The notes under the pieces: model-generated
What the model saw: only the letters and a program-made list of their open reading frames with translations
Told to the model about the DNA's origin: nothing
Databases searched by the model: none
Made by a program: the position numbers and the translations under genes
Source of the DNA: an uncultured bacterium
Lineage (GTDB): Bacteria; Cyanobacteriota; Vampirovibrionia; Obscuribacterales; Obscuribacteraceae
Direction of reading: 5' to 3'
Assembly: GCA_913063055.1 (NCBI GenBank)
Contig: CAJXZK010000013.1
Coordinates: 1-39,409 of the forward strand
Length of the DNA: 39,409 nt
Shown here: one piece after another, positions 34,207 to 39,409 of the stretch
Position numbering within the stretch: position 1 is the stretch's first letter
Layout: each line of letters begins with the position of its first letter

Positions 34207-35295
34207 TTAGGAATCTAACTTAAGTAGATTCTTGATGCCGTAGACTGCCATGTTTGGATTTTCTTTTAAGCGCCTGCGGCAATATGCGCCTGCTACTTTG
34301 CCTTCGCCGAAAGGCAGGTACATGCGCACTAGTATTCCTTCAGCGGCAAGCTTTTGGAATACAGCATCGCTTTTGCCTTTGGCTTCAAGATTTTGGAAAA
34401 TTTCGCCTGAAACTAGGGTCTTTTGGAAGCGTTTGCGCGGAACGCCATGCAAGTATTGCGTTTCAAAACGATTGGTTGGCACCTTATCTGGTATCACTAC
34501 CGTGTTAAAGAAATTCTCGATGCATTTGGTGTCGTGAGTGGCTACTTCAACATAAGTTCCACGCGCTAGCAGCTCCCGTGCATACTTGACCAAGAGATCT
34601 TTCATTACTGGCTTTTGTGTATGGGCAACTGTAGCTGGTTCGTTGTAGATACCAACAACAAGCCTCGTGCGCATGCGGCTATCAAAACGTTTGATGTCTT
34701 GCGCGGTTCTGAACAATCTGGTTTGCAAAACCGTACCAAGATTGCGGTAACCCGATTCGATCAATGAAAAATAAGTCTCGAGTTGAAAATCTGTCCAGCG
34801 GTGGTCTTCGGCTTCAAGGGTGACATTAACGTTGCGCACGCTGGCGTACTCTACGACTGCTTCAATGCGGTTGTAGGCTCGATCTAGCTCACTTGAGCGG
34901 GTCTGACCAACTTTAGGCGCCGCGGTGGAAAACATAGAAGGCTTGAACGATGCCGTAGGCTGTTGTCGTGCATCGCCGGGTAGTTTGTGTGCGGCAATTT
35001 GATCAATCAACTGCTTATAGTGCTCGACTGATTGATCGCAATCAGCGTCAGATACTGCATCTTCGCCAAGAATATCGAGGGTTGAACTAAATTTGTTCTC
35101 TTTATAGAGCTGTTCCGCTAGCTCTAAAGCTTCTTTGGCTGTTTCTCCAGCCAGATAAGGTTTGGCCAACATCAAAACCAGTGACACTGGAATTTTGTCG
35201 AAGATTGAAGGAGGGGCAGCGGCCACTGCTGTATTTGCTGCTGTAGATTGGTCGCCCTGAAGCATCTTATTCTTAACCGGAGTTTGTATCGGCAT
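34207..35295 (-). CDS. putA-like (monofunctional PRODH): Proline dehydrogenase
   Basis: Flavin-dependent oxidation of proline to pyrroline-5-carboxylate, giving electrons to quinones. 362 aa. The (beta-alpha)8 barrel signatures appear in order: FSSTLDILGED near 69-79, VTLEAEDHRWTDFQLETY, RLVVGIYNEP in the position of the usual RLVKGAY, TYVEVATHD, FETQYLHGVP, VRMYLPFGE, and the proline-binding helix YCRRRLKENPN. The aldehyde dehydrogenase half of bifunctional PutA is absent and no P5C dehydrogenase is in the window. N-terminal residues 1-30 are low complexity. Head of a pair with the GAF-like gene, 103 bp after the glycosylase fusion. Product feeds glutamate, which the glutamate dehydrogenase could use. 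Confidence 0.88.
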   Translation of the reverse strand: MPIQTPVKNKMLQGDQSTAANTAVAAAPPSIFDKIPVSLVLMLAKPYLAGETAKEALELAEQLYKENKFSSTLDILGEDAVSDADCDQSVEHYKQLIDQIAAHKLPGDARQQPTASFKPSMFSTAAPKVGQTRSSELDRAYNRIEAVVEYASVRNVNVTLEAEDHRWTDFQLETYFSLIESGYRNLGTVLQTRLFRTAQDIKRFDSRMRTRLVVGIYNEPATVAHTQKPVMKDLLVKYARELLARGTYVEVATHDTKCIENFFNTVVIPDKVPTNRFETQYLHGVPRKRFQKTLVSGEIFQNLEAKGKSDAVFQKLAAEGILVRMYLPFGEGKVAGAYCRRRLKENPNMAVYGIKNLLKLDS

Positions 35296-35398
35296 ATAAG
35301 TCCTGTTGGTCTTACCAAAACTGTGAAGGAGTTTTCAAGCCGAATTATAGATCTCAACTATATATTTATCGCACAATTTAGGCTCTCTAAAATGTTTA

Positions 35399-37621
35399 TC
35401 ATTCGCTTGGGGGTGTTTCGCCCAAGCCGCTGAGAGCAAAGCGTAAGAGTTCAGAGCGTTGACCTTCCTCTTTAAGTAGTTCGCTGACTGAACCAGGTAG
35501 GCGACTGACCGCAATGACTGCCACTTTTTGTCCGGCATCATTGCTAGTGAAATAAACAGAGCGAAGGCTTTGGCTAGTGAGGTTAACTAGCTCGATGCGA
35601 CCATCTCCGGTATAACGCACTGAGTGCTCGGTGGCCGAAGTTTTTTCCGCCTTGAATTTGCCGGCCAGAGCTTTGGCGAAGGTGGCAAATTGAGAGTCGC
35701 TCAAACCAGTATCTTGGCTGATGGCGCAGACAACCACATCGGCTTTGCCTGTTCGGCCTTTTGAGCCAGCAATAATGCGCACCTGGGGATGCTTTTTATA
35801 ATTAGCCCAGATCCAGTTCTTGTCTTTGGCATCGGTGGCCGTAGGCATGCCCATGGCTTTTTCAAATAGATAGAAGTCATCGCCGAGGCCGGGCAAATTG
35901 CTCTTGGTCAAAAATTGTTCAACGTTATTGCTGCCAACATAGAAGCTGCCGCCCAGGGTGTTCGCAACTGCGGTCAGGGGCTTGAGGGGCTGGGCTGGTT
36001 GAATTGGCTGAGACTGATTATTTTGACTAGATTGACCAGAGAGTGAGCCCGCTGTGGCAGTTGCCCCTTTGTTGGCGCTGCCTGCAGATGTGGTTGACTG
36101 CAGTGATTTTGCTACCGGAGCCTTGAGTGGCTTTATGGGTGCCTGAGTGGTATTTTCGTTGTGCTTGCGTGCTGCAGCATGTTCGGCTTCAAATTTTTTC
36201 TTGCCCTGTTCCATTTTTGCTTTGGCGAGGCGGTTGCGGCCAAGCTGCGAATTGAGCTGAGTATGGGCATCTTCATCACTCATTGCCACCGGTTCAATAC
36301 GAGCGACAACCAAGTTTTGGGTTTCATCACTGCTGGCATCGCCAATTTTGCAAATCACTTTGCACTCAATCATTGGCCATTCAGCTGGATCTATTGGCAG
36401 TTCGAAGGGGCGCTTGCTGTGGGCAATGGTATTGACCTGCTGCTTGCCGCTAATGGTATCAAGTCGAGTCTGCCAGCGATAAACCGTCAAAATTCCTTCT
36501 GATACTAAGCGAAAATGCGCCTGCAGTTGAATCACTTCTCCTAGCAAACTAACATCGCTGACATTTTCAATAGTCAGGGCCATAGATGGATGGTAGCCCA
36601 GAGCGTCATGAGACCAGTAGGTGACATAAGCGGGTACGGTCAGCTTCGGTGGCGCCTTGACCGGTCTTCTTGGGGCGTCATCATCTTCATCATCGGGGTC
36701 TAAGTTGTAGTCACGAGCTTGACGGTTTTGGGCCTGGGCTGGTGCAGCTAAACCCAGTGACATTGTGGCTGCTGTTAGTACTGAGAAGAAACTGGCCAGG
36801 GACATCAGAGAAGCTAGGCCAGCTGCCAGAGCTTTTTTGCTTCTAGTGGCAGCTTTGGCCTTGGCGTTTGGATTCTTAGTTGCCTTCAGTTCTTTTGTTG
36901 TTTTCACGACAGTGACTTTGTCTAACTCAAGAGAGCGCCAGAGATACCAACTGGCTGCTGATCTAAATGGCCGCCAGCGCTCTGCTCGTTCGGCAATTTC
37001 AGATGGCTTTGGTAAGTCTTCTGACTGCGCTCTATTTTTGCCGTAATAAGTTAGAGCAAATCCTTTGCGCACACCATAATCGGTCGACGGCAGTACATCT
37101 AATCGACCGAGGCGAAACATCAAAAGCATCTGTACGGTCCAGGGCCCAATGCCCCGAACAGCCGTCAGGCGTGCCAGCAATTCTTCATCTGAAAGATTGT
37201 GCATCTCATCAATTTCTGGCACCACTCCTTCTAGAGTTTTTAGTGCCAGGTCTTGCAGTGCCATGGCCTTGCCGCGCGATAGACCGCAAGCGCGTAGAGC
37301 TTCGATATCGGCGGCCAATATTTGTTTGGGGCCAGGAAAAGTCGTACTTTCAAAGTTACTCATGATCTTGTTGCAAATCGATTGGGCAGCCTTGCCTGTA
37401 ATTTGCTGATAGACAATCGATTCAGCCAGGGCGCCGTAGCTAGATTGCATCTCGTCAATTGTAAGAGTGAAGGGCCCAACCCGCTCAATCACCTTAGCTA
37501 ACTTGCGATCAGCCTGGCATAAATGGTCTCGTATGGCTTCGGCCTGATTCTTGTCAGGTGCTTTACCGGCTGTGCGGGCGCTTCTTTTGCCGGAGCTGAC
37601 TTTTGTCTTGCTATCAGCCAT
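35399..37621 (-). CDS. DNA-3-methyladenine glycosylase fused in frame to a secreted protein
   Basis: One open frame of 740 aa holding two parts. Residues about 45-231 form an HhH-GPD base-excision DNA glycosylase (AlkA/MAG type): ESIVYQQITGKAAQSI near 67-82, the helix-hairpin-helix VRGIGPWTVQ (155-164) and the catalytic Asp181 in LPSTDYGVRKG. A Lys-rich linker (235-263) then leads into a signal-peptide-like hydrophobic stretch (264-293) ending APAQAQ (293-298). The rest (about 299-740) is a strand-rich part, an Ala/Gln/Pro linker and a C-terminal domain with no family I know. A GTG at 36907 could start the secreted part separately, giving a standard exported protein of 502 aa, but no ribosome site is visible. 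The ATG at 37621 overlaps the upstream LRR gene by eight bases. Confidence 0.75.
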   Translation of the reverse strand: MADSKTKVSSGKRSARTAGKAPDKNQAEAIRDHLCQADRKLAKVIERVGPFTLTIDEMQSSYGALAESIVYQQITGKAAQSICNKIMSNFESTTFPGPKQILAADIEALRACGLSRGKAMALQDLALKTLEGVVPEIDEMHNLSDEELLARLTAVRGIGPWTVQMLLMFRLGRLDVLPSTDYGVRKGFALTYYGKNRAQSEDLPKPSEIAERAERWRPFRSAASWYLWRSLELDKVTVVKTTKELKATKNPNAKAKAATRSKKALAAGLASLMSLASFFSVLTAATMSLGLAAPAQAQNRQARDYNLDPDDEDDDAPRRPVKAPPKLTVPAYVTYWSHDALGYHPSMALTIENVSDVSLLGEVIQLQAHFRLVSEGILTVYRWQTRLDTISGKQQVNTIAHSKRPFELPIDPAEWPMIECKVICKIGDASSDETQNLVVARIEPVAMSDEDAHTQLNSQLGRNRLAKAKMEQGKKKFEAEHAAARKHNENTTQAPIKPLKAPVAKSLQSTTSAGSANKGATATAGSLSGQSSQNNQSQPIQPAQPLKPLTAVANTLGGSFYVGSNNVEQFLTKSNLPGLGDDFYLFEKAMGMPTATDAKDKNWIWANYKKHPQVRIIAGSKGRTGKADVVVCAISQDTGLSDSQFATFAKALAGKFKAEKTSATEHSVRYTGDGRIELVNLTSQSLRSVYFTSNDAGQKVAVIAVSRLPGSVSELLKEEGQRSELLRFALSGLGETPPSE

Positions 37622-38945
37622 GAAGTGCGGGCCAACCTTTTTCGTTAGTACACGAATCGATTGAATATTTTGTCTTATAGTTGAAATTTTCGCCAGTTTT
37701 GCGACAGTAGGCACTTGGTGCCAAAGTTACTAGGGCGGCAAAACCCAAGTCTTTTGGCATATTGGTAGCATCAAGTAAAACATCATTATAGAAGAGCTGG
37801 CCGTTGGCTACGGCGCAGCAGCGCACGGCTAAGAACCAATCTTTCGAAAATTGCTTGATGTTGCCATTGAAGCTATCGCGACCAATTTCTCTTGCATACT
37901 TCTCGCCATCGAGTTGCCAGAGTTTTTCGCTCAATATTTCCTGGAAGGCTAATATCTCTTCTTTCGACAATTGTGAAAGTTGCTGCACCGCTGGTGCTAC
38001 CACGGCATCATCGTTGCCTTCTTCGTCCCAGTTAAGCAAGTCAATAATGTCCCAAAAATCGTCCTGGCTGAGCACGTTTTCTGGCTTAGATACACAGTCT
38101 TGCTTCGGCTTGGCCGCTGGCTTCGCTGCTTTGTCATCCTCTGGCGGTGCCGCCTTAATAGAGAGGTCAACTAAGTCGGCCAAAGTATATTCTGGTCTAG
38201 TTGGCGCTGCTCGTTTCCACTTAACTCTCAGCTGCGGCATTTGGGCGCGCAACTTGGCAATACCTTCTTCAGTCACGCTGGTATTAAAGAGATAGAGTCT
38301 GACTAAGTCTTTAAGACCAACAAGCCCAGCCAGCCCGGCATCGGTGAAGGCCGTGCCAGAAAGCCCGAGTAAGCGCAGTTCGCTCAGTTGGCTAATATGC
38401 TCCACTGCCGAGTCATCAACTTGCGTGCCATTGAGCCAAAGCTCTTTTAAGTGGGGCAGAGCGGTAAGGTGAATCAAACCATCAGATGTGACACTGGTGG
38501 CCGTTAAGCCTAAAGACTCCAAGTTTTCCAGTCTCGCCACAAATGCCAGGCCGGCATCGCCAATTGGCGTATAGGCTAGCTCAAGCACTCGCAGAGAACT
38601 CAAGTGCGAAAAATGGGTAAGGCTGAGGTCGTTTATCTGGCTTCTGCTCATGTCGAGCACATGCAAAGATTCGGACGGTAAATTTTCTAGGGGCGAAAGC
38701 AGGTTGGCCGCGCTAGCCGAAACCTTCAACTGAATTTTGCAACTTTCAGGGCTGGGCACAATCACGTCACCCCTAGCTTCGTCGAGCCACTGCCAGTTAA
38801 TCGGCTGGTTTTCAGGATTAACAATCAGGCCAAGTGGAGTCGCAAACAGGTCCCACGTCTCCGGTTGGGAGAGTGGAGCTGTGTAGAGCCCGCCCATTGA
38901 AAAGCGTTGGGGGAATCGCAGTAGTCTTTCAGTCATGCCGTTCAT
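37614..38945 (-). CDS. Leucine-rich repeat protein with DUF4240-like C-terminus
   Basis: About 443 aa, soluble. Residues about 75-240 hold at least six leucine-rich repeats of 23-25 residues of the ribonuclease-inhibitor-like bacterial type (LSLTHFSHLSSLRVLELAYT, IGDAGLAFVARLENLESLGL, VDDSAVEHISQLSELRLLGL). A Lys/Pro/Ala linker (about 250-285) leads to a C-terminal domain beginning DDFWDIIDLLNWDEE, with LSKEEILAFQEILSEKLWQL and FSKDWFLAVRCCAVANGQLF, which matches the pattern I recall for DUF4240 (function unknown). Probably a binding adaptor. ATG 38945 is chosen over the in-frame TTG at 38954; a further ATG at 38936 is possible, and none has a clear ribosome site. Its stop overlaps the glycosylase start (ATGGCTGA), implying translational coupling. 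Confidence 0.72.
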   Translation of the reverse strand: MNGMTERLLRFPQRFSMGGLYTAPLSQPETWDLFATPLGLIVNPENQPINWQWLDEARGDVIVPSPESCKIQLKVSASAANLLSPLENLPSESLHVLDMSRSQINDLSLTHFSHLSSLRVLELAYTPIGDAGLAFVARLENLESLGLTATSVTSDGLIHLTALPHLKELWLNGTQVDDSAVEHISQLSELRLLGLSGTAFTDAGLAGLVGLKDLVRLYLFNTSVTEEGIAKLRAQMPQLRVKWKRAAPTRPEYTLADLVDLSIKAAPPEDDKAAKPAAKPKQDCVSKPENVLSQDDFWDIIDLLNWDEEGNDDAVVAPAVQQLSQLSKEEILAFQEILSEKLWQLDGEKYAREIGRDSFNGNIKQFSKDWFLAVRCCAVANGQLFYNDVLLDATNMPKDLGFAALVTLAPSAYCRKTGENFNYKTKYSIDSCTNEKGWPALHG

Positions 38946-39025
38946 AACAATCAAACATTATCCGATTAAGGTCAATCTGTCTTCAGGTGTTATTCTTTTC
39001 CTCTGTATTGAAAGGAGTAATTTAA

Positions 39026-39409
39026 ATGGAAGAGATCGACGCCCAGGGGCGCCAACTCCTTATTGATAGGCCCTTGTTGACCAGAGGACGGCTCTCTGTC
39101 TATCGTGAGTCTGATGGTAACGACGACTGGTTCCCAAGGCTTAATGTCAGCCTGAAAAAATCAGGGTCAGACCACACCCTTTGGCAGTGGACTACCCATT
39201 CTTTGCCTGTTGATTTTGAAGAGCCGCCACCCTACGGTGAAGACCTTATGCTTGAAAAATATTTCGAGCTAGCCGAGCCGGTGAGAACTCCCCGTGGCCT
39301 CGAAGTTGTCTTTGAGCTCGCTGCTGGTGCCACCGCTCGTGGCAAAGTAGAGCAGTTCTCTGTTTCGCTTTATCTCTATCCTGAATCGTTCGATGATAGA
39401 GGCGTACAG
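39026..39409 (+). CDS. Start of a protein of unknown function (cut by window end)
   Basis: 128 codons open to the edge, without stop. ATG 39026 has a strong AAAGGAG site eight bases upstream. The visible part has no signal peptide or membrane segment and looks strand-rich (GRLSVYRESDGNDDWFPRLN, HTLWQWTTHSLPVDF, GKVEQFSVSLYLYPESF). No family recognised. Divergent from the LRR gene across an 80-bp gap. Confidence 0.65.
   Translation, partial: MEEIDAQGRQLLIDRPLLTRGRLSVYRESDGNDDWFPRLNVSLKKSGSDHTLWQWTTHSLPVDFEEPPPYGEDLMLEKYFELAEPVRTPRGLEVVFELAAGATARGKVEQFSVSLYLYPESFDDRGVQ

Noticed and set aside
37622..37714. Extension of the glycosylase frame upstream of ATG 37621
   Set aside because: It lies inside the LRR gene, and residues before MADSK do not resemble a glycosylase; the overlap of stop and start (ATGGCTGA) fits ATG 37621.

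Overview
The window looks like one end of a contig from an Illumina/Nextera assembly. Its first 72 bases are unremoved adapter, and both real edges cut through genes (a caspase-like fragment at the left, an unknown protein at the right). No rRNA, tRNA, CRISPR array, insertion sequence or phage module was seen. The genes are bacterial, densely packed and of mid-range GC by eye, with frequent GTG and TTG starts. A DUF2490 barrel-like protein and many Sec signal peptides suggest a two-membrane cell. The protein at 7731-8993 resembles a family I know from cyanobacteria and plastids. Together with the large share of unfamiliar coiled-coil and secreted proteins, this makes a non-photosynthetic relative of cyanobacteria (Vampirovibrionia/Melainabacteria type) my best guess. 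That placement is inference.

Region by region. 73-4651 (+): caspase-like C-terminus, then a two-gene unit of a full-length plant-type methionine S-methyltransferase (methyltransferase plus aminotransferase-like halves, 1089 aa) and a short-chain dehydrogenase. 4674-12205 (-): a tight run, in transcription order, of glutamate dehydrogenase, OPT-family transporter, cyanobacterial-type membrane protein, MOSC protein, DUF2490 protein, RraA-like protein and a secreted protein. 12307-14064 (-): AAA_28-type NTPase and a patatin-like lipase. 14065-14428: the only gap over 300 bases, with a promoter and a hairpin-rich leader for the acyl desaturase that follows. 14429-15829 (+): desaturase and a small exported helical protein, each followed by a good terminator. 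15912-17848 (-): holin-like four-helix membrane protein and methylmalonate-semialdehyde dehydrogenase. 18012-27287 (-): a block of five unfamiliar genes, namely three consecutive coiled-coil proteins (473, 445 and 1480 aa, the last with a 42-bp tandem repeat), a possible ADP-ribosyltransferase-fold protein and an Asn/Gly-rich secreted protein. 27377-32479 (-): complete pyruvate dehydrogenase operon pdhA-pdhB-pdhC-lpdA, divergent from lipA (32709-33593, +), with a perfect 8-5-8 palindrome between them. 33604-38945 (-): LRR/DUF4240-like protein, a DNA glycosylase fused in frame to a secreted protein, proline dehydrogenase and a GAF-like protein. 39026-39409 (+): start of an unknown gene.

Metabolically the window leans toward peptide and amino-acid use: OPT-type uptake, proline to glutamate to 2-oxoglutarate (proline and glutamate dehydrogenases), valine/propionyl-CoA (MmsA), and pyruvate to acetyl-CoA with the lipoyl synthase that PDH needs. 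The best candidates for something undescribed are the coiled-coil block, the bacterial two-domain methionine S-methyltransferase that keeps its PLP lysine, the glycosylase-secreted-protein fusion, and the pdhA/lipA palindrome.
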